From NCBI GenBank assembly GCA_038182865.1, contig CP116226.1, positions 1,488,001 through 1,552,000 of the forward strand: a stretch of DNA of 64,000 bases, given 5' to 3'. A program made the position numbers and the translations under genes. Numbering within the stretch: the stretch's first letter is position 1; each line of letters starts with the position of its first letter. Below the pieces are notes generated by a model. The model ran no database searches, had not been told where the DNA came from, and saw only the letters and a list, made by a program, of their open reading frames with translations. This DNA is from Microbacterium enclense. Lineage in GTDB: Bacteria; Actinomycetota; Actinomycetes; Actinomycetales; Microbacteriaceae. Below are positions 23,780 through 32,238 of the stretch, one piece after another.

Positions 23780-23950
23780 TTACTTGAAGGTGTCCTTGAT
23801 GTTCTCGCCGGCCTTCTTGGCGTGCGCCTCGGTCTGCTCGAGCTTGCCTTCGGCGGCCAGCTTGTCGTTGTCGGTGGCGTTGCCGATGACTTCCTTGGCC
23901 TTGCCCACGATGTCCTGCGCGGCGTTCTTGATCTTGTCGTCGAGTCCCAT
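23780..23950 (-). CDS. CsbD-family stress protein
   Basis: A 56-residue hydrophilic helical protein. It reads MGLDDKIKNAAQDIVGKAKE at the start, then 'VIGNATDNDKLAAEGKLEQ' and an 'AKKAGENIKDTFK' end, which is the CsbD repeat pattern (helix, DxKLxxEGKxxQ, helix). CsbD-like proteins are abundant general-stress proteins whose molecular role is not settled. AAAGGA stands 7 bp before the ATG (23948-23950). The gene is monocistronic, ending in a strong hairpin. Confidence 0.92.
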   Translation of the reverse strand: MGLDDKIKNAAQDIVGKAKEVIGNATDNDKLAAEGKLEQTEAHAKKAGENIKDTFK

Positions 23951-24039
23951 GATCTGTTCCTTTCGCGGATGTCGGCGTCGCGGGACACGATGGTCGCGCG
24001 GCGGAGCGAAGGCGCTCAGGAAGGAGACGGAGGATGCGG

Positions 24040-24097
24040 CCGATTCGTCACGCCGATGTCCGAAAAATCTCGGACGGCCCCGGTATGCCTGAATCGG
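24040..24097. repeat. 58-bp nested palindrome upstream of SDR gene
   Basis: Outer arms CCGATTC (24040-24046) and GAATCGG (24091-24097); inner arms GTCCGA (24058-24063) and TCGGAC (24070-24075) around AAAATC. It lies in the divergent gap between csbD and the SDR gene and could be a regulator site or a small repeat element. Confidence 0.5.
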
Positions 24098-24141
24098 AAT
24101 GCACCCGTGACGCCGCCGCCTCTTCTGGTTAGGGTCGGAGG

Positions 24142-25089
24142 GTGACGCGTGCCGAGTGGGACCCCCGGAACCTCCCCGACCTCGCGGGCCGCACCTACCT
24201 GATCACCGGGGCGACGCGCGGACTCGGCTTCTTCGCGTGCGAGCAGATCGCCGCGGCCGGCGCCCATGTCCTGCTGACCGGGCGCAGCCCGCACAAGCTC
24301 GTGACGGCGAAAGAGGCGGTCAAGAGGGCGAACCCGGATGCCTCGATCGAGACGCTCCTTCTCGACACGAGCAACCTCGGCTCGGTGCGGGCGGCCGCGG
24401 CGACAGCGCGCGCGCGTGGACGTCTCGACGGACTTCTCCTGAACGCCGGGATCGTGCATCCCCCGAAGACGCGCGAGACGGCCGGCGGACACGAACTCGT
24501 CTTCGCCACCAACGTGCTCGGCCACTTCGCTCTGGCCGGCGAGATGCTGAAGCCTCTCGCCGCGGCGGACGGGCGCATGGTCTGGGTCGGGAGCATGTCC
24601 ACCTCCCTGTGGAAGCACGTCCCCACCGATCCCGAGCTCGTCGAGGGCTACTCGCCGTGGCGCGCGTACGTGCAGTCCAAGGCGGCCACCACCGCCCTCG
24701 CCCTGGAAGCGGACCGGCGTCTGCGCGCGCACAGCGTGCAGGTGCAGAGCCTCGTCGCCCATCCCGGCTACTCGACGAGCGGACGCACGCGCGGCGTTCG
24801 CGGGGTGAACGAGCCGAGCCGCCTTTCACGCTTCGTCGATAACCTCCAGGCGCCGATCACGCAGTCCAAGGAGCACGGGGCATGGCCCTTGGTGCGGGCC
24901 CTCGTGGACCCCGCGGCCGAGGGCGGGACGATGTACGGCCCGGCGTTCGTGGCTCGTGGCCTGCCGCGCCCAGCGACGCCGGCACGTCGCACCCGCGCCG
25001 ACGATCTCGGCGTCGACCTCTGGCGCGCGTGCGAGACCGCCACCCACGTGCGGTGGCCCTTCGACCGGGCGCGGCGCGCGGCATCCTGA
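24142..25089 (+). CDS. Short-chain dehydrogenase/reductase family protein
   Basis: A 315-residue SDR. The NADP-binding TGATRGLG is at residues 22-29, the structural NAG in 'DGLLLNAGIVHPP' near 98-100, and the catalytic Tyr-x3-Lys in 'WRAYVQSKAATT' near 175-181, with Ser in 'WVGSMSTSLW'. The overall pattern resembles retinol-dehydrogenase/protochlorophyllide-reductase-like SDRs that lack a known bacterial substrate. GGAGG adjoins the GTG start at 24142. Divergent from csbD; the next gene downstream is a P-type ATPase 42 bp away. Confidence 0.87.
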   Translation: MTRAEWDPRNLPDLAGRTYLITGATRGLGFFACEQIAAAGAHVLLTGRSPHKLVTAKEAVKRANPDASIETLLLDTSNLGSVRAAAATARARGRLDGLLLNAGIVHPPKTRETAGGHELVFATNVLGHFALAGEMLKPLAAADGRMVWVGSMSTSLWKHVPTDPELVEGYSPWRAYVQSKAATTALALEADRRLRAHSVQVQSLVAHPGYSTSGRTRGVRGVNEPSRLSRFVDNLQAPITQSKEHGAWPLVRALVDPAAEGGTMYGPAFVARGLPRPATPARRTRADDLGVDLWRACETATHVRWPFDRARRAAS

Positions 25090-25131
25090 GTCCGGCCCGT
25101 CGATGTCGCCGCCTACCCCTACAGTGATCGC

Positions 25132-27570
25132 ATGGGCCAGGCGATCGCCGACAGCATCGATGCCGACGACATCCGCGGGCTGAGCGCCGCCGAGGTCGCC
25201 GAGAGGGTCGCTTCCGGCCAGACCAACGCGTACGTGGCCGACACCAGTCGGAGCGCGTGGAACATCGTGCGGGCGAACGTCTTCACGCTGTTCAACGGCA
25301 TCGTGGGGGCGTGCTTCCTGGTGCTGTTGCTCCTCGGGCGCTGGCAGGACGCGCTCTTCGGCGTCGCCGCACTGTCGAACGCGGTGATCGGCTGCGTGCA
25401 GGAGTTCCGCGCCAAGGCCGCGCTCGACCGGCTCGCGCTGCTCAACGCGCCGCGCGCCCGCGTGCGCCGCGATGGCGCCGATGCTGAGGTGGCTCCGGGC
25501 GAGGTCGTTCGCGACGATCTGCTCGTGCTCCGCGCGGGCGACCAGGTGCCTGCTGACGCCGCGGTGGTCGAGTCCCGCGGCCTGCAGATCGATGAGTCGA
25601 TGCTGACGGGCGAGTCGGATGCCGTCGACAAGCGCCCCGGCGACGACGCGCTGTCCGGATCGATCGTGGTCGGCGGCGAGGGGCTGGCCCGTGCCACGCG
25701 CGTCGGTGCGGAGTCGTACGCGAACACGTTCGCGGGCGAGGCGAAGAAGTTCCAGCTGGTCTCGAGCGAGCTGCGCACCTCGATCGATCGTGTTCTGCGG
25801 TGGGTGGGGTGGGGCATCGGGCCGGTCGGCCTGCTGGTGCTCAACGCGCAGATGATGGTCGCCGGCGGATGGGTGGAGGCCTTCCGACAGGGCACGTGGT
25901 CGCAAGCCGTGGTGAACACCATCGCGTCGCTCACCGCGATGATCCCGCTCGGCCTCGTGCTGATGACCTCCATCGCGTTCGCGGTCGGCGCGGCGAGACT
26001 CGCGGGAAAGAAGGTGCTCGTCAACGAGCTCCCCGCAGTCGAGGGCCTCGCTCGCGTCGACGTGATCTGCCTCGACAAGACCGGAACGCTCACCGCGGGG
26101 GAGATCCGCTTCGACGATGCGCTGATGCTGACCGAGCGCGCCGGATGGCGAGAGGCGCTCGGCTGGTACGGCGCCGCCGACGACGCGAACGCCACGGCGC
26201 GCTGCCTGCGCGAGCCCTTCCCCCTCGGGGCACCACTCGCGACCGCGCGCCGGATCCCGTTCTCGTCCGCGCGCAAGTGGAGTGCGGTGTCGTTCTCCGC
26301 CGGCGCCGAGGGCACCTGGGTGCTCGGGGCACCCGAGATGGTCTTCGGCGACCAGGCCGCCGACACCGCCACTGCTCTCGGGGCCGCGGTCACGCGCCTC
26401 GCCTCGTCGGGCCGGCGCACCCTCGTCCTCGCCCACACCGCCGCGCCGCTCGCAGACGCCGATGTCGAGGCCGAGCGCTTCCCCGACGAACCGGTGCCGG
26501 TCGCGGTGCTGACCTTCATCGAAGCCGTTCGCCCGGATGCCGCCGGGGCCCTGGCGTTCTTCCGCGAGCAGGGGGTGGGGGTGCGCGTCATCTCGGGCGA
26601 CAACCCCCGCACGGTCGCGGCGATCGCCCGCGAGGTGGGGCTCGAGGTCGACGAGGGGTACGACGCGCGCCGTCTTCCGGAGGACGATGTCGAGCTCGGG
26701 AAGATCCTCGAGGAGCACACGGTCTTCGGTCGCGTCACCCCCGATCAGAAGAGACGCATGGTCACCGCGCTCCAGGCGCGGGGGCACGTGGTGGCGATGA
26801 CCGGGGACGGCGTCAACGACGCCCTCGCCATCAAGACGGCAGACATCGGGATCGCCATGAATTCCGGAGCGGCCGCGACCAAAGCCGTCGCCCGTCTCGT
26901 GCTGCTCGACGGGCGGTTCTCTCACCTGCCCTCCGTGGTGGCCGAGGGGCGCCAGGTGATCGCGAACATCGAGCGCGTCTCGATGCTGTTCCTCACCAAG
27001 ACGGTCTACGCCACCGGACTCGCGATCCTCTTCGGGGCACTCGTCATGGAGTTCCCCTTCCTCCCGCGGCAGCTGTCGATCACCGATGGTCTGACCATCG
27101 GCATCCCGGCATTCTTCCTCGCACTGCTGCCGAACACGCAGCGGTACGTCCCCGGCTTCCTGAAGCGTTCACTCACCTTCGCGATCCCCGCGGGCATCGT
27201 GATCGCGGTCTCGTTGACGGTGTACACGCGTCTCGCGATGGACCTCGGCCTCGCGGTGGAGCAGCTGCGGACGGGGGCCACGATCATTCTCGCGATCGTC
27301 GCGATCTGGGTGCTGACGGTGCTGTCTCGTCCCGTGACCCGTGTGAAGGTTCTCGTGATCGGCGCGATGTTCATCGCCCTCACCGCGATCTTCACGGTGC
27401 CCGTACTCGGGGAGTTCTTCCAGCTGCGCGATCCCGGCGAGGACGGCGCCTGGTTGATCACGGCGGTCGTCGTGATCGCGCTCGCGGCCATCGAGGTGGT
27501 GCGCTTCGTGCACCGCCGGCTCGTGCGGCGCCTGCTGGAGCGCGAACTGCCGGGATCCGTTCCCTCCTGA
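25132..27570 (+). CDS. P-type cation-transporting ATPase (CtpE-like)
   Basis: An 812-residue P-type pump. Motifs in order: actuator TGES (about 159-162), phosphorylation site 'ICLDKTGTLTAGE' with Asp315, 'TPDQKRRMVTALQ', and the hinge 'TGDGVNDALAIKTADIGIAM'. About ten transmembrane helices are predicted (two before the actuator, two before the P domain, six at the C-terminus). The arrangement is closest to actinobacterial CtpE, a calcium-uptake type pump. In the M4 helix the usual PEGL reads PLGL (residues 272-275), so the acidic ion ligand found in calcium pumps is absent; substrate is therefore uncertain. No regulator is adjacent. Confidence 0.9.
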   Translation: MGQAIADSIDADDIRGLSAAEVAERVASGQTNAYVADTSRSAWNIVRANVFTLFNGIVGACFLVLLLLGRWQDALFGVAALSNAVIGCVQEFRAKAALDRLALLNAPRARVRRDGADAEVAPGEVVRDDLLVLRAGDQVPADAAVVESRGLQIDESMLTGESDAVDKRPGDDALSGSIVVGGEGLARATRVGAESYANTFAGEAKKFQLVSSELRTSIDRVLRWVGWGIGPVGLLVLNAQMMVAGGWVEAFRQGTWSQAVVNTIASLTAMIPLGLVLMTSIAFAVGAARLAGKKVLVNELPAVEGLARVDVICLDKTGTLTAGEIRFDDALMLTERAGWREALGWYGAADDANATARCLREPFPLGAPLATARRIPFSSARKWSAVSFSAGAEGTWVLGAPEMVFGDQAADTATALGAAVTRLASSGRRTLVLAHTAAPLADADVEAERFPDEPVPVAVLTFIEAVRPDAAGALAFFREQGVGVRVISGDNPRTVAAIAREVGLEVDEGYDARRLPEDDVELGKILEEHTVFGRVTPDQKRRMVTALQARGHVVAMTGDGVNDALAIKTADIGIAMNSGAAATKAVARLVLLDGRFSHLPSVVAEGRQVIANIERVSMLFLTKTVYATGLAILFGALVMEFPFLPRQLSITDGLTIGIPAFFLALLPNTQRYVPGFLKRSLTFAIPAGIVIAVSLTVYTRLAMDLGLAVEQLRTGATIILAIVAIWVLTVLSRPVTRVKVLVIGAMFIALTAIFTVPVLGEFFQLRDPGEDGAWLITAVVVIALAAIEVVRFVHRRLVRRLLERELPGSVPS

Positions 27571-27595
27571 GCTTCGCCCGCGCGGCGGCCGCGGG

Positions 27596-28027
27596 TCAGG
27601 TCGTCAGGACGGCTGCGGGGGTCTCGGGCGCGGACCGCCGGAAGTACCGGCGCGCACCGGCGGGGATCCAGAGGGCGGCGATGACCGCGAGGGCGGCGAC
27701 CACCGCCACGCCGAGGACGGGATCGAGCTCGGTGAGCGCCATGGCCGCGGCCTGGAGGACCACCAGGACCGACAGGTATGCCGTCAGGAGGGTGCGCGCG
27801 AGCCGACTCCCGCGCGACAGCGCCGAGCCGCCGGCGATGGTCAGCAGGCCGAGCAGGATCGTCGCCGCGCCCACCAGGGAGACGGGCAGGACGAGGTCGG
27901 GCGTCACCTCGTACCGCGAGAGGAGGACGAGGATCCCCAGGGCGGTGTTCAGTACTCCCCCGATGTACACGAGGACGATCGCGACGATGACCGCGACCGG
28001 AGGTCGCGCCGGTACCGAAATGGTCAT
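27596..28027 (-). CDS. Four-helix membrane protein of unknown function
   Basis: A 143-residue hydrophobic protein with four transmembrane helices ('VAVIVAIVLVYIGGVLNTAL', 'LVLPVSLVGAATILLGLLTI', a third around 75-95, and 'LGVAVVAALAVIAALWI') and a short basic C-terminus. GAGGG precedes the ATG at 28025-28027. The layout is that of small DUF-type actinobacterial membrane proteins; no function can be assigned. Convergent with the P-type ATPase gene. Confidence 0.75.
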   Translation of the reverse strand: MTISVPARPPVAVIVAIVLVYIGGVLNTALGILVLLSRYEVTPDLVLPVSLVGAATILLGLLTIAGGSALSRGSRLARTLLTAYLSVLVVLQAAAMALTELDPVLGVAVVAALAVIAALWIPAGARRYFRRSAPETPAAVLTT

Positions 28028-28125
28028 AGTGCCCTCGCGTTCTCCGACCGGCCCGCCACCGGTGCGGCCAGCGTAGCGGTCGGGGAATCCCCTTCGCTCG
28101 TACCGAGCCCCCGGGCTCGTGGCAT

Positions 28126-28205
28126 CCGTCCTGCGGAGTCCGTGGAAGACACGCCGCTCCCGTGCGCCCCCGACGGGCGTGGCGCCGACGAACTCCGCAC
28201 GACGG
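28126..28205. repeat. 80-bp palindromic repeat element, copy 5
   Basis: Begins CCGTCCTGCGGAGTCCG and ends AACTCCGCACGACGG; one mismatch in the terminal arms. Internal GACACGCCG and GGGCGTGGCG arms. It lies in the 342-bp gap between a membrane-protein gene and mntR. Confidence 0.82.
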
Positions 28206-28345
28206 TCCGCCACGACGGCCGGCCCGCGACACCCTGGCGCCCCAAAGCCCGGCCCGGCCCACGACGACCCGGCACCACGACGGCCCGCCACCCCGGCACC
28301 CCGCCACCGCGACAGCCCGGCCCGCGGTGCCCTCGTGCCCCGGCG
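28206..28345. repeat. Low-complexity C-rich stretch
   Basis: A simple-sequence region dominated by short variations of CGGCCCG, CACGACGG and CCACCCCGGCACC, immediately beside repeat copy 5. It has reading frames on both strands but only Pro/Arg/Gly/Thr-rich products, so I see no gene. Confidence 0.5.
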
Positions 28346-28369
28346 CCGCCCGTGGGCCGCGCGAACGGA

Positions 28370-29005
28370 TCAGCGGGTCAGCCAGACCGAGGCGCCGGCG
28401 CCCGCGGGCAGTGTCACCTCGACGCCGTCGGCGCGCACCACCGACTCGGAGACGACCTCGAGCTCGTGCCCCACGTCGATCCCGCGGTCGACCAGCGCCC
28501 GGAGCAGCTCGGGGTCGCGGTCGCTCACGCGCAGCACGCGCCCCGAGTGCCCGGCGGCGGCGACCGACAGCAGCACGAACGGTTCGCGGTCGACCGAGCC
28601 GGTGGCATCCGGGATCGCATCGCCGTGGGGGTCGAACCTCGGGCGTCCGAGCCGGGCGTCGATTCCCTCGAGCAGTCGATCGGTGAGGGCGTGCTCGAGC
28701 ACCTCGGCCTCGTCGTGCACCTCGTCCCAGGCGTACCCGAACTCGCGGACGAGCCACGTCTCGATGAGGCGGTGGCGTCGGATGACCCCCGCCGCACGTC
28801 GCTGACCCGCCGGGGTCAGCGAGACCGGGCCGTAGGGGCGATGCGTCACCAATCCCTGTGCGGCGAGCTTCTTCACCATCTCGGTCACGCTCGACGGCGC
28901 CAGTCCGAGGACCGCGGCGAGCTGCGACGGAGTGATCGGATCGTCCTGCCACTCGGTGTGGTGATAGATCGCCTTGAGATAGTCGTCGGCTACGGGCGAT
29001 TCCAC
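28370..29005 (-). CDS. mntR: DtxR/MntR-family metal-dependent regulator
   Basis: A 211-residue metalloregulator: N-terminal winged helix ('DYLKAIYHHTEWQDDPITPS', 'LGLAPSSVTEMVKKLAAQGL', residues 7-60), a metal-binding/dimerisation domain with 'HRLIETWLVREFGY' and the acidic/His cluster 'DEVHDEAEVLEHALTDRLLE' (residues about 95-115), and a C-terminal FeoA/SH3-like domain ('GIDVGHELEVVSESVVRADG'). It would repress the transporter when manganese is plentiful. Its GTG start lies 10 bp after the mntH stop, so it is the second gene of the operon and autoregulated through the mntH operators. Confidence 0.9.
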   Translation of the reverse strand: MESPVADDYLKAIYHHTEWQDDPITPSQLAAVLGLAPSSVTEMVKKLAAQGLVTHRPYGPVSLTPAGQRRAAGVIRRHRLIETWLVREFGYAWDEVHDEAEVLEHALTDRLLEGIDARLGRPRFDPHGDAIPDATGSVDREPFVLLSVAAAGHSGRVLRVSDRDPELLRALVDRGIDVGHELEVVSESVVRADGVEVTLPAGAGASVWLTR

Positions 29006-29015
29006 GCGGGTCAGC

Positions 29016-30293
29016 CTATCCGCCGCTGAACACCAGCCACAGGAGCACGGCGTTCAACGCGATCAGGAAGACCGCCGCGGCGATCCCCGCCGCTGTCGTC
29101 AGCAGACGGTTCCGGTACTCGCCGAGGACCGCGCGGCGCGCCGTGAGCGCGACGAGGGGGACCAGGGCGAACGGGATGCCGAACGACAGGACGACCTGGC
29201 TCAGAACGAGCGCGAGAGTCGGGTCGACGCCTATCGCGAGGATCACCAGCGCGGGAACGAGGGTGACGAGGCGCCGCGCCAGCAAGGAGACGCGGATCCG
29301 CAGCAGCCCGTGCATGATCTCCGCTCCCGCGTACGCGCCGACGGAGGTCGATGCGAGACCGCTCGCGAGCAGTCCGACGGCGAACATCGTCGCCACCACG
29401 GGTCCGAGGCCGTCGCGGAGGGCCGCGTAGGCGCCCTCGAGGCTGTCGGTGCCGTCGACGCCCGAGAGGTTCGCTGCGGCGAGGAGGAGGATCGCGAGGT
29501 TGACGGTGCCGGCCACGGCCAGCGCGATCGTGACGTCCCAGCGCGTGGCGCGCAGCAGGCGAGGAGTCGAGATTCCTCGGGCATCCTCCAGCCCAGACGC
29601 CGGTGTCGGCGCGCCGGGGGCGAAGCGGTCGCGGCTCAGCGCGGAGTGCGCGTAGATCGCGTGGGGCATGATCGTCGCGCCGAGGATCGAGGCGGCGAGC
29701 AGCACCGAGTTGGTCCCCTCGAAGCGCGGTACGAGCCCCTCGACGACCCCTCCCGCATCGGGCGGTGCGAAGAAGAGGCCGAAGGTGAAGCCGACGGCGA
29801 TGACGATCAAGAGCCCGATCAGTACGGTCTCGAACGCCCGCGCGCCGCGCCGCGACTGCACGACGAGCAGGAGCATCGAGACGACGCCCGTGATCGCTCC
29901 GCCCCAGACCAGGGGGATGCCGAACAGCAGGTGCAGAGCGACGGCACCGCCGATCACTTCAGCGACGTCGGTGGCCATCGCGACGAGCTCAGCCTGCAGC
30001 CAGTAGGCCCGACGAGCCCAGGGGCGGTGGAGGCGGCGACCGAGGATCTGGGGGAGGCTCTCGCCCGTGACGATGCCGAGCTTGGCCGACAGGTACTGGA
30101 TGAGCCATGCCATCACGTTGCCGAGGACGACCACCCACACCAGCAGGTACCCGAAGCTCGCCCCGGCGGTCATGTTGCTCGCGACGTTGCCGGGATCCAG
30201 GTAGGCGACACCGGCCACCATGGCCGGCCCGAGCAGCCACGCGGCCCGGCCGGGCGCGTGTCGTCGGTCGACGGCATCCAAAGTTTTCGGCAT
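29016..30293 (-). CDS. mntH: NRAMP-family manganese transporter
   Basis: A 425-residue proton-coupled divalent-metal importer with about 11 transmembrane helices. The metal-binding 'YLDPGNVASNMTAGASFGY' (DPGN, helix 1) is near residues 33-36 and 'GATIMPHAIYAHSALSRD' (MPHxxY-type, helix 6) near 210-225. The ATG (30291-30293) lies inside a perfect 16-bp palindrome, so repressor binding would block initiation of the transcript or ribosome access. It is co-transcribed with the DtxR/MntR-type regulator. Confidence 0.94.
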   Translation of the reverse strand: MPKTLDAVDRRHAPGRAAWLLGPAMVAGVAYLDPGNVASNMTAGASFGYLLVWVVVLGNVMAWLIQYLSAKLGIVTGESLPQILGRRLHRPWARRAYWLQAELVAMATDVAEVIGGAVALHLLFGIPLVWGGAITGVVSMLLLVVQSRRGARAFETVLIGLLIVIAVGFTFGLFFAPPDAGGVVEGLVPRFEGTNSVLLAASILGATIMPHAIYAHSALSRDRFAPGAPTPASGLEDARGISTPRLLRATRWDVTIALAVAGTVNLAILLLAAANLSGVDGTDSLEGAYAALRDGLGPVVATMFAVGLLASGLASTSVGAYAGAEIMHGLLRIRVSLLARRLVTLVPALVILAIGVDPTLALVLSQVVLSFGIPFALVPLVALTARRAVLGEYRNRLLTTAAGIAAAVFLIALNAVLLWLVFSGG

Positions 30294-30327
30294 GCCGAAA
30301 CCTTAGCCATATTTCGGGTACCCGAAA
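30285..30327. promoter_or_regulatory. Two perfect palindromic MntR operators
   Basis: TTTCGGCATGCCGAAA (30285-30300) and TTTCGGGTACCCGAAA (30312-30327) are perfect 16-bp palindromes whose starts are 27 bp apart and share TTTCGG-N4-CCGAAA. The first includes the mntH start codon. A DtxR-family dimer pair is the natural ligand; they also lie 36 bp from the divergent trmH-like gene. Confidence 0.85.
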
Positions 30328-30363
30328 AGCGGGGCTCGGTTATGCCGCGGGTAGCCTGGGGCG

Positions 30364-31011
30364 GTGACGGATGCCGAAGACCCCACGTCCGCGGACCGGG
30401 ACCCGGCGGACGTCGCCCCCACGCACGGCGTCGGTCCCTGGCCGGGTGAGTGGCCCGACGACCTGCGCTACGACCCCGAACTCCTGGCCGAGGGTGACCG
30501 TCGTAACGTCGTCGACGCCTACCGGTACTGGACGATGGAGGCGATCATCGCCGACCTCGACGCGAAGCGGCATCCGTTCCACGTCGCGATCGAGAACTGG
30601 CAGCACGACCTCAACATCGGCTCGATCGTCCGCAGCGCCAACGCGTTCCTCGCCGCCGAGGTGCACATCATCGGCAAGAGGCGCTGGAACCGTCGCGGAG
30701 CGATGGTCACCGATCGCTATCAGCACGTGCGCCACCACGAGGACGTCGAGACCTTCACCGCCTGGGCGCGCGAGGCGGGACTCCCGGTGATCGCCGTCGA
30801 CAACGTCGAGGGATCCGTGCCGGTCGATCGGGCCGATCTGCCGCCCGCGTGCGTGCTCCTTTTCGGCCAGGAGGGGCCGGGTCTCTCTCCGGAGGCGCTC
30901 GCCGCGGCGACCGCTGTCGTCGAGATCACGCAGTACGGGTCCACCCGTTCGATCAACGCGGCGTCGGCCGCCGCGGTCGTGATGTACGAGTGGTGTCGCC
31001 GATGGGCATGA
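30364..31011 (+). CDS. TrmH/SpoU-family RNA methyltransferase
   Basis: A 215-residue SPOUT methyltransferase transferring a methyl group from S-adenosylmethionine to ribose 2'-OH in tRNA or rRNA. The three trefoil-knot motifs are visible: motif 1 'DLNIGSIVRSANAFLAAEVH' (residues about 80-99), motif 2 'CVLLFGQEGPGLSPEALAAA' and motif 3 'VVEITQYGSTRSINAASAAA'. An N-terminal acidic/Pro-rich extension of about 40 residues precedes the domain. GTG 30364 was taken as start. It is divergent from mntH, only 70 bp away. The target nucleotide is unknown. Confidence 0.88.
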   Translation: MTDAEDPTSADRDPADVAPTHGVGPWPGEWPDDLRYDPELLAEGDRRNVVDAYRYWTMEAIIADLDAKRHPFHVAIENWQHDLNIGSIVRSANAFLAAEVHIIGKRRWNRRGAMVTDRYQHVRHHEDVETFTAWAREAGLPVIAVDNVEGSVPVDRADLPPACVLLFGQEGPGLSPEALAAATAVVEITQYGSTRSINAASAAAVVMYEWCRRWA

Positions 31012-31107
31012 GAGTTTTCTCACGGTCGGGGGCCTCACAAACGGGCTGGCGACGCGAATAATCGTCGGGTACGCCGTTTCTCGCCCCCCGAACGGATAGG
31101 ACCTCTC

Positions 31108-32160
31108 GTGAACTCGTCGCCCTCGACCCCCGCTTCTGGATACGACCGCCGCACGTTTCTGAGGATCGGGGCGTGGGCCGTCCCGGCGCTGGCGGTGTCG
31201 GGGGCTCTCGCCGCGCCGCCCGCGTGGGCGGGGACACCGAAGACGGTCAACCTGGCGCTGCAGGGTCCGCAGTTCGGCAGCAGCATCCCCCTGTTCACGC
31301 CCGCGCTGACGCAGCGCTTCGACGCCTCCGAACCCGCCGGCACCGTCATCGCCAACACCGGTACGACCGCTTACACGGGCTCGATCGTGCTGACCCTCGA
31401 GGTCGATAGCCGCCTGTGGAAGGTGACGGGTTTCACCTACGACACGCGGACGTCCGCCGGTGCCAAAGCGGCAACCTTCAGTGGGCCGACGATCTCCGGC
31501 AACCGTGCCACGTACACGGCCACCTTCACCGCGACGATCGCCCCCGGCACGGACCCGTTCACGGGCGTCCTGGTGCGCCCGAAAGCCAGCTTCCTCGGGG
31601 CCTATCCCAACGACACGTTCGCCCTTGCCGACACGGCATACACGTGGAAGCTGCGCACCCCGAACGACGACGCGGACACCTCGGACAACGTGTGGAAGAT
31701 CACCGCGGGCGCACCCGTCAGCGCAGCTCCCTTCGGCGGTGCCCTGACGGCGACCTTCGCGAAGGTGGCGTCGGGAAGCGGGTCGGCGTATCGTCCGACC
31801 TCCGCCACCCTCACCTCGATCGGGCCGAAGCCGATCGCGGCGGGCGACGGCATCCGTGTGTCCTTCGACGCGGCGGTCGGCGGCGGGGTGCAGCCGAAGA
31901 GCGTCACCCTCAACGGCACCGCCGCGTCCACGCTGCTGACGGTCGCGGAGAACACGGTCTCCGGCGGACGGCGATCGGTGCTTCTGAAGCTGGCGAAGCC
32001 TCTCGCCGCCGGCGACAAGGTCGCGTTCACGCTCTCGTACTCCGCGGGGACCGGCGGAACCCCCGGCGCTGCCGCACAGATCGGCTACTGGCCGGTCTCG
32101 GCCAACTCCGCCGATCAGCGCGGCATGAACGTGTCGTACGTCGACCAGCCCAGCAGCTGA
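31108..32160 (+). CDS. Tat-exported protein with beta-sandwich-type repeats, unknown function
   Basis: A 350-residue exported protein. The twin-arginine signal 'YDRRTFLRIGAWAVPALAVS' has Arg14-Arg15 and a cleavage site AWA-G near residue 41, so the protein is secreted folded via Tat. The mature part is Thr/Ser/Gly-rich and alternates short beta strands ('VIANTGTTAYTGSIVLTLEV', 'ATYTATFTATIAPGTDPFTG'), suggesting Ig-like or cell-wall-associated beta domains. No lipobox or LPXTG sorting signal is present, and no catalytic motif is recognised. ATAGGA precedes the GTG start. It stands alone between trmH and a convergent MATE gene. Confidence 0.8.
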   Translation: MNSSPSTPASGYDRRTFLRIGAWAVPALAVSGALAAPPAWAGTPKTVNLALQGPQFGSSIPLFTPALTQRFDASEPAGTVIANTGTTAYTGSIVLTLEVDSRLWKVTGFTYDTRTSAGAKAATFSGPTISGNRATYTATFTATIAPGTDPFTGVLVRPKASFLGAYPNDTFALADTAYTWKLRTPNDDADTSDNVWKITAGAPVSAAPFGGALTATFAKVASGSGSAYRPTSATLTSIGPKPIAAGDGIRVSFDAAVGGGVQPKSVTLNGTAASTLLTVAENTVSGGRRSVLLKLAKPLAAGDKVAFTLSYSAGTGGTPGAAAQIGYWPVSANSADQRGMNVSYVDQPSS

Positions 32161-32238
32161 CCCCTGCCGCGGGGTCCGCGGTCACTCGGGTCGCCGCGAG
32201 CCGTGATCGGCGCCCCCGCGCGCTCAGGCGTGAGACCG

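Noticed and set aside
3234..28205. CRISPR array made of the 80-bp repeats
   Set aside because: The copies are dispersed over 25 kb, are internally palindromic and lack regular spacers or cas genes.
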